A program made the translations under genes and the position numbers. This document shows, one piece after another, positions 1 through 9,346 of a DNA stretch of 64,000 nucleotides. The notes under the pieces were generated by a model, which saw nothing but the letters and a program-made list of their open reading frames with translations, searched no databases and was not told where the DNA came from. Every line of letters begins with the position of its first letter. Within the stretch, counting starts at the first letter, position 1. The stretch is from Psychrobacter piscatorii (lineage in GTDB: Bacteria; Pseudomonadota; Gammaproteobacteria; Pseudomonadales; Moraxellaceae), in NCBI RefSeq assembly GCF_904846415.1, contig NZ_CAJHAR010000001.1:1-64000 (forward strand). Direction: 5' to 3'.

Positions 1-51
1 AGGCTTAGATGCGTATAGTTCATGGTTGCAATCTCACTTTGGTCGGTGGAT

Positions 52-87
52 AAAGACTTTGATGCTAGCGCATCTAGGTCTTTTTTT
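52..87 (+). terminator. Rho-independent terminator of a gene off the left edge
   Basis: AAAGAC and GATGC pair with GCATC and GTCTTT around a TAGC loop, with a small 3x3 internal loop, and the right arm runs into seven T. It fits the end of a plus-strand gene lying left of the window. On the minus strand the T-tract is weak. Confidence 0.75.
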
Positions 88-148
88 CACCTTGCATTTG
101 GTATTGCACTTCATGTGTTAATCTAAGATTTTTATGATTACAAAGCAA

Positions 149-185
149 ACGCTCTAACGGCGCAATTCAATCGCCATCAGAGCGT
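149..185 (-). terminator. Hairpin just after the epimerase stop codon
   Basis: ACGCTCT (149-155) pairs with AGAGCGT (179-185), and inside them GGCG (159-162) pairs with CGCC (172-175). It starts three bases beyond the stop codon of the epimerase gene. The T-tract on the minus strand is interrupted (TTTGCTTTG), so it may be a weak terminator or only an mRNA-stabilising hairpin. Confidence 0.45.
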
Positions 186-187
186 AC

Positions 188-1501
188 TTATATTATCGAG
201 TATATCCTACATAGGGATTGGGTTTTTGTTTCGAGCATCTGTGTGAGTAATCCACCAGCTACCGACGCAGAGATGGGAATCAATGGCGTTACAGTGGCTT
301 GAAAGTCATGATAAAGATCTTCGCGCGTTGGATATACGACCGTACTTAAGTTGCCATATGCATCTACCTCATGACGCCAACCGCCATGCTCAAGATCAAT
401 CAAAGTACTGGCAATATAATCCCAAGCTAAGCGGTAGTAATGTTCAAAGCGCGGATCATCCGTACGGCGCGATAGCATTAGCGCGGTATTAGCCATCTCA
501 GCCTGTACCCAGTAAGGACGGTTTGGTATTGAAATCTCATCATCCCAGCCGATGGTATAGACCATGCCAGATTGACCGTCAGGTGCCCAGCCGCGCTCGA
601 TAGCACTATCAAATAATGCGATAGCATCAGGTAGCAGCCAATCAGGTACGTCATAACCATGGGCGATACAGGCAGACTCAACTTTCAGCAGCAGTCCTGC
701 CCATTCTGCAAAGTGACCGGGTGTGAGACCCCAAGGCCTCAAATCATCAGAAGGCTCGTTGGCATCGTAATCAGGCAATAGATTCCACCCACTATCAAAA
801 TGTTCAGGTAGGCGACCATCGTAATTACTAGGCATATGATGACCGAAACGCTTGGCTAAGTGTAGTGCGCGATCGAGCCAACGCGTTTCACCCGTGGCAT
901 CTACCAGTGCTAAGCAGGCTTCAGTCGTATGCATGTTGCAATTGGCGCCGCGATAATCTTCAGGATCAGACCAGTCAGCCGCAAAAGAAGGTAGCATCGA
1001 TTGCTCATCTTCTAGCCAGAAGTGCTCATCGATAATATTTATCGCTGCTTGCATGAGCTCTGAACCGCGCGGGCGACCAGCAATGCTAGCAGACGCACCA
1101 GCAAGCGCGACAAACGCATGCAGATAGGCGTTTTTGCGTGATGGGTTTTCATGAGTTGAAGAAGCATCACTGAACCAACCGCCATGTACCGAGTCGCGTA
1201 ATGGGCCATCAAGCAACGCATCTAGGCCATGGTCAGCAAGTGTTGCTGCACCCGGTACGCCCATTAGTGCCGCTAGCGCATAGCAATGCACCATCCTCGC
1301 AGTGATGATGCTCTTTGCTGTGTCATCTACCATGCTCCCATCGTGACCGAGAGTAGCAAACCCTGATGGCACGCGCGCTTTGGCATAATGTTCGAGCAAA
1401 CGTTGCCCTTCAGCGAGCAACCAACGGCGATGAGTACTGCTATCTGCCCAACAGACAGATAGCAGGTCAGAGGAGTCAGGAGAATCCATGATATCAGCCA
1501 T
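188..1501 (-). CDS. AGE-family sugar epimerase/isomerase (YihS or mannose isomerase-like)
   Basis: Predicted cytosolic (alpha/alpha)6-barrel enzyme of the N-acylglucosamine 2-epimerase superfamily, which interconverts aldoses and ketoses or epimerises sugars at C2. At 437 residues it is close to the usual 390-430. Family marks are N-M-H near residues 189-191, P-G-H-x-x-E-W near 261-267 and a late active-site-like His near 398 (LYHDF). The ATG overlaps the end of the SDR gene by 8 bases, with GGAGG 11 bases upstream, so the two are translationally coupled. The pairing with a dehydrogenase suggests sugar or polyol use. The substrate (mannose, sulfoquinovose, N-acylglucosamine or another) cannot be decided from sequence. 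Confidence 0.82.
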   Translation of the reverse strand: MADIMDSPDSSDLLSVCWADSSTHRRWLLAEGQRLLEHYAKARVPSGFATLGHDGSMVDDTAKSIITARMVHCYALAALMGVPGAATLADHGLDALLDGPLRDSVHGGWFSDASSTHENPSRKNAYLHAFVALAGASASIAGRPRGSELMQAAINIIDEHFWLEDEQSMLPSFAADWSDPEDYRGANCNMHTTEACLALVDATGETRWLDRALHLAKRFGHHMPSNYDGRLPEHFDSGWNLLPDYDANEPSDDLRPWGLTPGHFAEWAGLLLKVESACIAHGYDVPDWLLPDAIALFDSAIERGWAPDGQSGMVYTIGWDDEISIPNRPYWVQAEMANTALMLSRRTDDPRFEHYYRLAWDYIASTLIDLEHGGWRHEVDAYGNLSTVVYPTREDLYHDFQATVTPLIPISASVAGGLLTQMLETKTQSLCRIYSII

Positions 1502-2309
1502 TGGTAATCATGCCTCCGTTTATGTGTAAGGTCTGACCAGTCACAAAGCTACTGTCTTGGCAAGCAAGAAATACATAGGCAGCACCCATCTCACGTGGCT
1601 GACCCATGCGCCCCATTGGTGAGGACATGGATTCTAAAATATCTTTATCAAAGTCTTTAAATACCAGTTGAATCTCGCTCACCACAGGACCTGGTGCCAC
1701 CTGATTGACGCGAATACCACGACTAAGTAGTTGTTGCGATAGCGCGCGAGTGTAGCCGACGATAGCGCCTTTGGTCGCGGTGTATGGCACCAATACATCA
1801 TTGCCGACATATGCATTTACTGAGGTGGTATTGATGATGCTATCACCTTCTTTCATATGCTCAAGGGCGGCGCGAGTTGCATAAAACATTCCTGCCATAT
1901 TGACATCGAAATGCTGTTGCCAGTCTTCGTCACTGACCTCAGACAAATCATGATACGGCTTTTGCATACCTGCGTTATTGACTAGCACATCAATGCCGCC
2001 CCATTGTGCCACGACGGCTTCTACTGCCTCTTTGCAACTACTGCTATCTGCCGTATCACCCTGCAATACCAACGCATCTGTGCCTTCTGCTTCAATACCT
2101 TCACGCGTCTCATTTGCGCTCTCTTCGTCAGAGTGATAAAGGATGGCAACTTTGGCACCTTCACGTGCCATGTGAAAAGCCACTGCACGACCGATACCGC
2201 TGTCTCCGCCAGTGATTAAAACGCGCTTATCAGCCAGTTTTCCTGAGCCTTTATAGTTATCATTGATGTATTCAGCAGGTGGCATCATGCTGTCGATTTG
2301 GTCTGTCAT
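1494..2309 (-). CDS. SDR-family NAD(P)-dependent oxidoreductase (YghA-like)
   Basis: Classical short-chain dehydrogenase/reductase of 271 residues. The N-terminal extension (NDNYKGSGKL) followed by the nucleotide motif TGGDSGIGRA is typical of the YghA/glucose-dehydrogenase-like branch. NNAG and the catalytic set S...YTATKGA are present, as is a C-terminal INGGM. It likely reduces aldehydes or oxidises a sugar or polyol with NADP(H) in the cytosol. AAAGGA lies 8 bases before the ATG. It is the first gene of a two-gene minus-strand operon with the AGE-family enzyme, which starts within its last codons. The exact substrate is unknown. Confidence 0.85.
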   Translation of the reverse strand: MTDQIDSMMPPAEYINDNYKGSGKLADKRVLITGGDSGIGRAVAFHMAREGAKVAILYHSDEESANETREGIEAEGTDALVLQGDTADSSSCKEAVEAVVAQWGGIDVLVNNAGMQKPYHDLSEVSDEDWQQHFDVNMAGMFYATRAALEHMKEGDSIINTTSVNAYVGNDVLVPYTATKGAIVGYTRALSQQLLSRGIRVNQVAPGPVVSEIQLVFKDFDKDILESMSSPMGRMGQPREMGAAYVFLACQDSSFVTGQTLHINGGMITNG

Positions 2310-2928
2310 AATCTGTATCCTTTGTTCTTTTCAGGTATTGTTTATTGTTATTACAGCAATCCTATGACGCTGGCATCAGTATTTTTATAATGCTATTTTA
2401 GGATGTCCGCCTCATAGTCTTGCTAGCAGTCATCATAATACCCAAATGCGTTTTTTGAAATATTACTCGGTTAATGTTTGGTAATTTAAAGATGCAGTTA
2501 TGATACTTATTACCATGGACAAATACTAAGCAAAAAGGATATTGAGAAAATATTAATTAATAAAGCGATCACCGTCTAAGACAGACGGTATGAGACATTG
2601 GGTGATTTGGAAAAATGTAAAGACGCGGCAAAAAATAGGCATTTAGTTGAAAGGCTCACTCGGATAGAGACTCAGTCTATATAACAAAGCTTATACACAA
2701 GCGGCAAGCCATTTTATGTTTACCCCAGTGGCCGCATATATGTGTAGCAGTTAGCTAATACATTAATAAATCGCACTTTGTCTAAAGCGGCATAAATATG
2801 ACATATATCTATAAAAGCGATAATCTGATTAATAAAAAAGGCTGCCATACTAGCGACAGGTTATACTGGTATGCTGGCACCGGTATTTTCATGAGTAATA
2901 TGAAGATGACCACTCATAGGATTTGATA
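2310..2928. other. Intergenic region between divergent SDR and nudL
   Basis: About 620 AT-rich bases without a credible gene. It should hold the divergent promoters of both neighbours. A 7-bp stem (ACCGTCT at 2571-2577 with AGACGGT at 2583-2589) has no T-tract. I see no tRNA or riboswitch. Confidence 0.5.
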
Positions 2929-3663
2929 ATGACCGTACCCGAAAATATTGATTTTTTTAATAAGTTTAGCGTTGCTGTCCCAAGCTTTATTCGTCATCCC
3001 ACTCTCAGAAAACTGGCCGAGCGAGTGCAACAGGAGACATTGAATGCGCTTACGAGTCCGGCGATGTCCGAGAGTGGCGACACCTCACAAAGTACACGTA
3101 TTTTGGACAGCTTATATCAGACACCTATTGCTGATGCATCGATATTGGTCGCGATCACTCATGAGCGTAAACCAAAAATATTATTGACGCGCCGAGCCGC
3201 TCATATGAACAGCCATGCGGGAGAGGTCTCCTGTGCAGGCGGCAAACACGAGATAGGTGATGGCAACAACGTCGTGACCGCGTTACGTGAAGCCTGTGAA
3301 GAGACGGCGCTACCACCTAATAAAGTGCAATTACTGGGACAACTACCGATCCAAACGTCCAAAAGCGGTATGAGCGTACGTCCAATTGTCGCACTCATCG
3401 CCCCAGGTCTGGTGTTAGTTCCTGAAGTGGGAGAGATATCACGTATTTTTTGGGCGGATTTAGAGTCGTTAGTCAACCAGCCAACGGTGGAGTATGCGGT
3501 AGAATATAAAATGCAAGAACAAACCGCGACCATACTGACGCCGAGCTGGCAAGTGGATGGTGAGACGGTGTGGGGACTGACAGGGCGCGTCATTGCCAAT
3601 CTGCTAGAAACAGGATTCGATCGTCAGCTAGAATGGTATTACCGCGTAGAAAACAAACGCTGA
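2929..3663 (+). CDS. nudL: Nudix hydrolase, CoA pyrophosphatase type (NudL/YeaB-like)
   Basis: Predicted cytosolic Nudix enzyme that splits CoA or its derivatives into 3',5'-ADP and phosphopantetheine. The UPF0035-type signature LLTRR...HAGEVSCAGGKHE is followed by a Nudix box ending REACEETAL (about residues 100-130). The spacing between its Asp and RE matches the CoA-pyrophosphatase branch rather than the generic Nudix box. At 244 residues it is slightly longer than E. coli NudL because of a roughly 50-residue N-terminal extension. I chose ATG at 2929: AGG ends 8 bases upstream, whereas the in-frame TTG at 2923 is only 2 bases from it. It is a single gene converging on the next one. Confidence 0.8.
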   Translation: MTVPENIDFFNKFSVAVPSFIRHPTLRKLAERVQQETLNALTSPAMSESGDTSQSTRILDSLYQTPIADASILVAITHERKPKILLTRRAAHMNSHAGEVSCAGGKHEIGDGNNVVTALREACEETALPPNKVQLLGQLPIQTSKSGMSVRPIVALIAPGLVLVPEVGEISRIFWADLESLVNQPTVEYAVEYKMQEQTATILTPSWQVDGETVWGLTGRVIANLLETGFDRQLEWYYRVENKR

Positions 3664-3686
3664 TAAATGTCATCTACTATGGTCAT

Positions 3687-5039
3687 CTACTTATAATAAT
3701 CATCATTTTTCTTGAGCCACCAGTTCATATTGTCTTGGCGTTTGGCACGAAATGCTTCTAATTTTTGGGCGACCGTTGCATTGTGCTGCCGCGCAGTATC
3801 AAGGGCAAAAAGAATCGGCACGGAAGACAATACGCCAAATCGTATCTTTGATTTTGGTAAAGCTAAGCCGTCACCAATATCATCACCAACCAAAGTGCGC
3901 GTCACACTGGCGTTGACCATCTCCACAAAGCGTCCACGGCGATTGTCTTCGCCCATTAACTGACGCGGCAGATCATGCAAGGCTTTTGCCAGTGGCTGCC
4001 CCATCTTAAAGTCTAGCTGCTGTATAGATAGGTAGGTATACAGCCATTCCCAGCTAGCCGCTTCATCTTTTGGCAGACGCGCTAAATCAACGCCCATCCA
4101 GTAGCTGGCAAGATTCCATAAGTGCAAAATACCTTCCGCTTCCTCAGAGCTAATACGAGCGCCGAGCAGTCGTAGGCCGCGCATAATCAATAATGAAAAC
4201 TGTAAATGGGTGGCAATCATGTCAGTTTGGTTAATCGGCACGCCCCAATAATCGGTATTCCAGCTACCATCAGGATTGTGATGTTGGTCGGCGTTTGGTA
4301 TCACGCCAGCTGCCGCATTGCCCTTACCTTTGAGCAAGTTTTGCCGTACCAATGTATGAATCTGACGTACTTTGATGGATTGTCGCCAGCCCTCAGAGCC
4401 AATCGCCAATACTTGATCGATAGGTTGAGAGTGGTTGCGCATGCTCATATCCGATTGTGGATGTTCAGACACCGCCAGGATATAGGCATAGGTACGCATG
4501 AGCCGTGGTAGCGCATCGTGCATCAACGCGCCAGTTTGAATGAGTGGTAGTGATAGCGCTGGGATGCTATAACCTGCCATCAGCGCGACATTACGCAATA
4601 GCCAAATGAGCATCAATGGATAGCGTCGATAGGCGACCGCACCGATTTGCGCGAGTTTGGGATCGAACCAATCAGGATGACTGCTAAATTGCTCGGTTAG
4701 TGTATTAAATGAGGCATTGATTGCGAGGTCACTATTTGGGTCTAGATCATTGCCGCCGCTGATAATCTGTTGTAGGGGCTTTGCAAAGCGGATATTGTTA
4801 GCGGCCAAATCATCTGCGAGTGGATCGCCAATATCGTAGCCGGCGACTATCTCCTCTAGTAGCTTAGGCGAGATAGCAAAATCTTTTGGCAGTAGATATC
4901 GCTTAATTCGCTTTAACACTTGCAAATCACTATGGTCATCGATAGCAGTTGTACGCCCATGACGCAAATAAGACGCTGTTGATGGATGCTGCGTCTTATT
5001 GGTGGGGATATTTGCAGTATTGCTGATTTTCTTATCCAT
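3687..5039 (-). CDS. Oxygenase MpaB-like / DUF2236 family protein
   Basis: 450-residue protein resembling the MpaB/rubber-oxygenase (latex-clearing-protein-like, DUF2236) family, which includes heme-binding oxygenases. Features that fit are the aromatic Arg/Tyr stretch RRYPLMLIWLLRNVALM, the region HPDWFDPKL, and HLQFSLL followed by a helical segment. ATG at 5039 is preferred over GTG at 5051 because the AAAGG that would serve it overlaps the GTG. There is no signal peptide. The substrate is unknown. It stands alone, downstream of the nhaA terminator and convergent with nudL. The family call rests on overall pattern and is only moderately secure. Confidence 0.65.
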   Translation of the reverse strand: MDKKISNTANIPTNKTQHPSTASYLRHGRTTAIDDHSDLQVLKRIKRYLLPKDFAISPKLLEEIVAGYDIGDPLADDLAANNIRFAKPLQQIISGGNDLDPNSDLAINASFNTLTEQFSSHPDWFDPKLAQIGAVAYRRYPLMLIWLLRNVALMAGYSIPALSLPLIQTGALMHDALPRLMRTYAYILAVSEHPQSDMSMRNHSQPIDQVLAIGSEGWRQSIKVRQIHTLVRQNLLKGKGNAAAGVIPNADQHHNPDGSWNTDYWGVPINQTDMIATHLQFSLLIMRGLRLLGARISSEEAEGILHLWNLASYWMGVDLARLPKDEAASWEWLYTYLSIQQLDFKMGQPLAKALHDLPRQLMGEDNRRGRFVEMVNASVTRTLVGDDIGDGLALPKSKIRFGVLSSVPILFALDTARQHNATVAQKLEAFRAKRQDNMNWWLKKNDDYYK

Positions 5040-5369
5040 ATGATCAAACACCTTTATAAGTCAGCTATAAAACAACATTCGTATCGTATGAGCGATCCAT
5101 AACCATCACTTATAAGCGTTAATTGATGGATTCAATGAATCTCGTTGTCTTTGTATCGTACTGATACGAGATTTTAGGTCACGTATTTCATCAGATAAGA
5201 ATAGCAGTCTTACACGCGCGTCTTTCGCACTAACGATAGGGCAGACATGATATATTGGATATTCTCGTCTGCCGACATTACAATTATTGCTGATGCTACA
5301 GCTGGTTCATTAACAATAAGCAACCTTGGCTAAATCCCTATTTTTCATTAACAGGTTTTGCAGATAATA
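5040..5369. other. Leader region upstream of the MpaB-like gene
   Basis: About 330 bases without a gene. It contains two possible hairpins: AATCTCGT (5138-5145) with ACGAGATT (5166-5173), and GGCAGAC (5240-5246) with GTCTGCC (5267-5273). The promoter of the MpaB-like gene should be here on the minus strand. Confidence 0.45.
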
Positions 5370-5405
5370 AAAAGCGACTTATAAGCTAATAGGCTCATAA
5401 GTCGC
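5370..5405 (-). terminator. Terminator of nhaA
   Basis: GCGACTTAT (5374-5382) pairs with ATAAGTCGC (5397-5405), with an inner AGC/GCT pair. On the minus strand the stem is followed by TTTTTATT. It lies 12 bases after the nhaA stop. Confidence 0.75.
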
Positions 5406-5416
5406 TCGTTTTGTTA

Positions 5417-6619
5417 TTAATGAGAGCGAGTCAAATCGACTGATGTGCCGCTGACATTATCTTTCAAGCTCACTTTGAGCATGATGTAACCTGCGATACC
5501 AGAGACGATAGAACCCATGATGATACCCAAGCGCTCGTCAAACATAGTCGTATCACCTGCAAATGCGAGGCCGCCAATGAATAAACTCATGGTAAAACCA
5601 ACACCGCACAATAGCGCTGCGCCGTAGATTTGCTTATAGTTCATACCTTTTGGCATGGTTGAGATACCAAGCTTAAAGATTAACCAGCACATAATCATGA
5701 CGCCCAACTGCTTACCAATAAACAGACCTGCGGCAATACCTAGTGGCACTGAATGGAATAATTCAGCAAGACCTGCACCTTCGAGTGAGATACCCGAGTT
5801 GGCAAAAGCGAATATTGGCAAAATACCAAAGGCGACGGTGTTATGTAGGTCATGCTCTAGCTCTTCAAGCGGAGAGTGCTCAGGATCAGTGCGGTCAAAC
5901 ATAGGAATAAATAGTGCTAAGACCACACCAGCCAGTGTTGCATGGATACCCGATTTGAGCACTGCAATCCACATGATAATACCAATAAGTAGGTAAGGCG
6001 TGATGCTAGTAACGTTACGACGATTAAGAAGGTACAAGAATGGTAGACATAGGCCAGCCAATGCTAACGACTCTAATGATAAATCGCTGGTATAAAACAG
6101 AGCGATAATCAAAATTGCACCGATATCATCAAAGATGGCAATAGAGACCAAAAAGACTTTCAGAGAGTTGGGTACACGGTTGCCAAGAAGGCTCAAAATA
6201 CCAAGCGCAAAAGCAATATCCGTTGCCGCAGGAATGGCCCAACCTTTCCAAAACTCAGGCTCATTGTAGTTAAAGAGTAGATAAACAATCGCAGGCATAA
6301 TCATACCGCCCAGTGCTGCACCAGCTGGCAGGATAATCTGCTTGACGTTAGACAACTCACCAATCAATACTTCACGCTTGAGCTCAAGCCCGACCAAGAA
6401 AAAGAAAACAGCCATTAGACCGTCATTGATCCAGTGGTGAGCATCTTTGGCAATCGCAAACTCGCCAATTTGAATGGCAACTGGTGCGTGAATAAAACCT
6501 TCGTACCAAACATTAAGAGGGGAGTTGGCAATGATCATTGCAGCAACGGCAGCCAATGCTAAGACGATACCGCCCGCTGCCTCAAATTCAAAAAATGCCT
6601 TAATCCTTCGTATTGCCAT
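5417..6619 (-). CDS. nhaA: Na+/H+ antiporter NhaA
   Basis: Inner-membrane antiporter that exports Na+ or Li+ in exchange for protons and is important for pH and salt balance. The 400-residue sequence reads as about twelve hydrophobic helices. It has the family motifs [22 protein letters not shown] and the ion-binding pair in [13 protein letters not shown] at 6619 was chosen over an upstream ATG at 6661 because GAGG sits 5-6 bases before it and NhaA normally begins just before the amphipathic [10 protein letters not shown] helix. It is monocistronic, with its own terminator. Confidence 0.97.
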   Translation of the reverse strand: MAIRRIKAFFEFEAAGGIVLALAAVAAMIIANSPLNVWYEGFIHAPVAIQIGEFAIAKDAHHWINDGLMAVFFFLVGLELKREVLIGELSNVKQIILPAGAALGGMIMPAIVYLLFNYNEPEFWKGWAIPAATDIAFALGILSLLGNRVPNSLKVFLVSIAIFDDIGAILIIALFYTSDLSLESLALAGLCLPFLYLLNRRNVTSITPYLLIGIIMWIAVLKSGIHATLAGVVLALFIPMFDRTDPEHSPLEELEHDLHNTVAFGILPIFAFANSGISLEGAGLAELFHSVPLGIAAGLFIGKQLGVMIMCWLIFKLGISTMPKGMNYKQIYGAALLCGVGFTMSLFIGGLAFAGDTTMFDERLGIIMGSIVSGIAGYIMLKVSLKDNVSGTSVDLTRSH

Positions 6620-7118
6620 ATTATCCTCATCTCCTAAGTACAATTTACTAAATAATCTCAAATATCCACGCTACTATTCATGACGATATAGCAAGCAGAT
6701 AAAAACAGTTTCTCACACTCTTATTAATATAGACAATAAAATACGCTGAAATAATGCCATTAGCCTATTATATCGTCTCAATGATAGTGACATTATAAAG
6801 GCGATGCGACGAGCAAAATAGTTGTAAGTCGTTAAATCTTTTTAACAAACTGTCCGTTATATGAGAGATTTGGAACACTATTGGCTAAATCTAGCAGACT
6901 TTGTGACGTTTTTGGCTTTTTTTGCAGTTTTATATCTATAATGATCGACGCATTATGACGTTATCTCATGTCTTAAGAAGTTTTCAGGAAATTTATCGTC
7001 TTATCACTACTATTACCAACAATAGTTATTACCAACGATAGTAGTGTCATTAGTAAGTTTTTAGCCTAGTATCTGAGGCTTCCTTTTCTTTTATCACCAT
7101 ATTTTGTAGGTCAGCATT
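6620..7118. other. Divergent promoter region of nhaA and the first TSUP gene
   Basis: About 500 AT-rich bases without a gene. The right half holds a 16-bp tandem duplication framed by inverted repeats, listed separately. The rest shows no structure I can name. Confidence 0.5.
7005..7046. repeat. 16-bp tandem duplication flanked by 9-bp inverted repeats
   Basis: TATTACCAACAATAGT (7011-7026) is followed directly by TATTACCAACGATAGT (7027-7042), one mismatch. CACTACTAT (7005-7013) and ATAGTAGTG (7038-7046) are perfect inverted repeats enclosing the array. It ends 72 bases before the TSUP start codon, a position suited to an operator. Confidence 0.75.
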
Positions 7119-7874
7119 ATGGACTTAACCTTCTCACTAGAGATTATTTTGATGCTTACGGCTGTCGCAGCATTGGCAGGATTTATTGATGCGATTGCTG
7201 GCGGCGGCGGTCTGTTGACCATACCTGCTATGCTATTGGCCAATATTCCACCAGTGCTCACGCTCGGCACCAATAAGCTACAAGCTGCTTCTGGCGCATT
7301 GGCCGCATCCATTACTATGATAAAAAAGGGCGTCGTCAAACCGCAGCGTATTAAAGTTGCTATTATTGCCGCGTTTATCGGATCAGTCTTGGGTACCATT
7401 GCGGTGCAGATGTCACCACCTGATTTGCTCGAAAAACTGATTCCTTTTTTGATTGCCGCTATCGGTATTTATACCTTATTTGCCCCTAGGCTTGGTGAGG
7501 TAGAGGCGGCTCCCCGCATATCAGAGGGTAAGTGGCAAAAAGGGGTGGCACCTTTGATTGGTTTTTATGATGGGTATATTGGTCCCGGCACAGGGATGTT
7601 TTTTGCGCTGGGCAATGTGGCACTGCGCGGTCGTCAGATTATTGAAGCGACAGGCACCGCAAAAGTGTTGAATCTATCGACCAATATTGGCTCATTGATA
7701 TTCTTTATCTTGGGTGGCAATGTACTGTGGAAAGTGGGATTGGCAATGATGGTTGGGCAAACCGTTGGCGCGTATTTTGGTTCACATATGGTCGTCAAAG
7801 GCGGTAGTAAGCTGATTCGTCCGATGATTGTACTGGTGTGTTTGGCAATGTTGACCAAATACGTTTTTGGCTAA
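7119..7874 (+). CDS. TSUP-family transporter (TauE/SafE-like)
   Basis: 251-residue inner-membrane protein of the TauE/SafE (TSUP) family, which exports or imports sulfite, sulfoacetate or related anions. The first helix carries the typical AALAGFIDAIAGGGGLLTIPA and the second half has the matching repeat PLIGFYDGYIGPGTGMFFALG. Around eight hydrophobic segments are visible. TAGG lies 8 bases before the ATG. It has no partner gene and converges on the symporter gene, with which it shares a terminator. The substrate cannot be told from sequence. Confidence 0.9.
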   Translation: MDLTFSLEIILMLTAVAALAGFIDAIAGGGGLLTIPAMLLANIPPVLTLGTNKLQAASGALAASITMIKKGVVKPQRIKVAIIAAFIGSVLGTIAVQMSPPDLLEKLIPFLIAAIGIYTLFAPRLGEVEAAPRISEGKWQKGVAPLIGFYDGYIGPGTGMFFALGNVALRGRQIIEATGTAKVLNLSTNIGSLIFFILGGNVLWKVGLAMMVGQTVGAYFGSHMVVKGGSKLIRPMIVLVCLAMLTKYVFG

Positions 7875-7904
7875 ATGAGAGTAACCATACTTATGATTTA
7901 CCTC

Positions 7905-7940
7905 AAAAAAAACCTCAGCCAATGTGACTGAGGTTTTTTA
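7905..7940. terminator. Bidirectional terminator between TSUP and symporter genes
   Basis: AACCTCAG (7911-7918) pairs with CTGAGGTT (7928-7935). There are A-runs on the left and T-runs on the right, so it can serve both converging genes. Confidence 0.85.
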
Positions 7941-7969
7941 TTTTATAAATGTCTATCTAGCAGAGGTGA

Positions 7970-9346
7970 TTAGTGGCGACGATCAACGTCATCGTACTCA
8001 CTACCCATGATGCCATCATTCATGACTTTAGAGAATTCACGCTCGTTGTCTTCATCGATATGACCGTCAAACACGTCTTTGGCACCAGCATTAGGATCGT
8101 TATAAATAGCAAGATCCATTTTGCCTTCTGATTTTGCCACGATAGCAGTCACTGCTGCATCACCACCAACGTTCACGGCAGTACGTAGCATGTCTAGGAT
8201 ACGATCCACACCTAGAATCAGACCAATACCTTCGATTGGTAAGCCAACTTGGGCAAATACCATAGATAGCATGATCAGACCGACACCAGGGACACCCGCC
8301 GTACCGACAGAGGCCAGTACTGACATCAAGATAACGGTTAGATATTCGGTCACGCCCAAATCAATACCATAAATATTGGCAATAAAGATGGTCGCTGTAC
8401 CCTGCATGATGGCTGTACCATCCATGTTGATGGTGGCACCAAAAGGAACGGTAAACGAAGCCACTGAGTTATTCACACCCATACGTTTGGTAACGGTACG
8501 CAAGGTAATCGGAATGGTCGCGTTTGAGCTTGACGTACTAAACGCAAAGATTTGTACTTCGCGCATTTTTGCCAAAAAGGTCTTGATAGATAGACCTGAA
8601 GAGACTTTTAGTACAATCATCATAGTAACGAAGAAATGGAAGGCCAAAGACCCAACCAATACTGCCATATAGCTTAGTAGTGACAAAATTAATTCAAAGC
8701 CTAGCTCAGACATCGCCTTAGCTAACAGCGCAAATACACCATAAGGGGCTAGGTTCATAATGATTGTCACCATCTTTAAGATGACTTCATTGATAAGCTC
8801 TAGACTTTGAACTAAGCCTTTGGCAGGTTTACCCACCATCAAAATACTGATACCGATTAGAATGGCAAAGAAAATAATCGATAGCATGTCGCCATTTGCC
8901 ATCGCACTGATGGGATTTGATGGGATAATGTTTGAGAACACATCAAGCAGCGGTGGCGCTGATGCAGCTTCAAACGTGGCTTCAGATTCGATATTCATGC
9001 CTTTACCGATACCAAATAGCACACCCAATCCAATCGCCGTTGCAATAGCAAGCGCGGTTGTCATCATATAGATCATAAATGTTTTGGTACCAATACGTCC
9101 TAGCAGACGGATATCACCGATGCCACACACACCACAAATCAGTGAGATAAGTACTAAAGGTACGACCAACATTTTTAATGAGTTAACAAATAGCTTGCCG
9201 ATAATAGCAAAGGCACCATTTGTGATATAAGTATTAACGAAGCTGCCTTCGCCATTTAATCCTGAGTAGTTTAAAAATAGACCCAGTATGATACCGAGCA
9301 CCATGGCAACGATAATCTTGCCTGTCAGTCCCATGTTTTTCCACAT
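7970..9346 (-). CDS. Dicarboxylate/amino acid:cation symporter (DAACS family)
   Basis: 458-residue inner-membrane secondary transporter of the glutamate/C4-dicarboxylate family (GltP/DctA-like). Visible marks are the serine-rich re-entrant loop STSSSNATIP, the segment FGATINMDGTA (the NMDGT motif that binds Na+ or H+ and substrate) and the second hairpin with GTAGVPG and VDRILDMLRTAVNV, whose Arg and Asp contact substrate. ATG at 9346 has AAGGA 8 bases upstream; the upstream starts at 9367 and 9394 lack a ribosome site. The C-terminal acidic tail is about 50 residues. Glutamate, aspartate and C4-dicarboxylates are all possible substrates. Confidence 0.9.
   Translation of the reverse strand: MWKNMGLTGKIIVAMVLGIILGLFLNYSGLNGEGSFVNTYITNGAFAIIGKLFVNSLKMLVVPLVLISLICGVCGIGDIRLLGRIGTKTFMIYMMTTALAIATAIGLGVLFGIGKGMNIESEATFEAASAPPLLDVFSNIIPSNPISAMANGDMLSIIFFAILIGISILMVGKPAKGLVQSLELINEVILKMVTIIMNLAPYGVFALLAKAMSELGFELILSLLSYMAVLVGSLAFHFFVTMMIVLKVSSGLSIKTFLAKMREVQIFAFSTSSSNATIPITLRTVTKRMGVNNSVASFTVPFGATINMDGTAIMQGTATIFIANIYGIDLGVTEYLTVILMSVLASVGTAGVPGVGLIMLSMVFAQVGLPIEGIGLILGVDRILDMLRTAVNVGGDAAVTAIVAKSEGKMDLAIYNDPNAGAKDVFDGHIDEDNEREFSKVMNDGIMGSEYDDVDRRH

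Noticed and set aside
2571-2589. Hairpin considered as a terminator in the SDR-nudL gap
   Set aside because: Only a 7-bp stem, no T-run, and it lies between divergent genes where none is needed.
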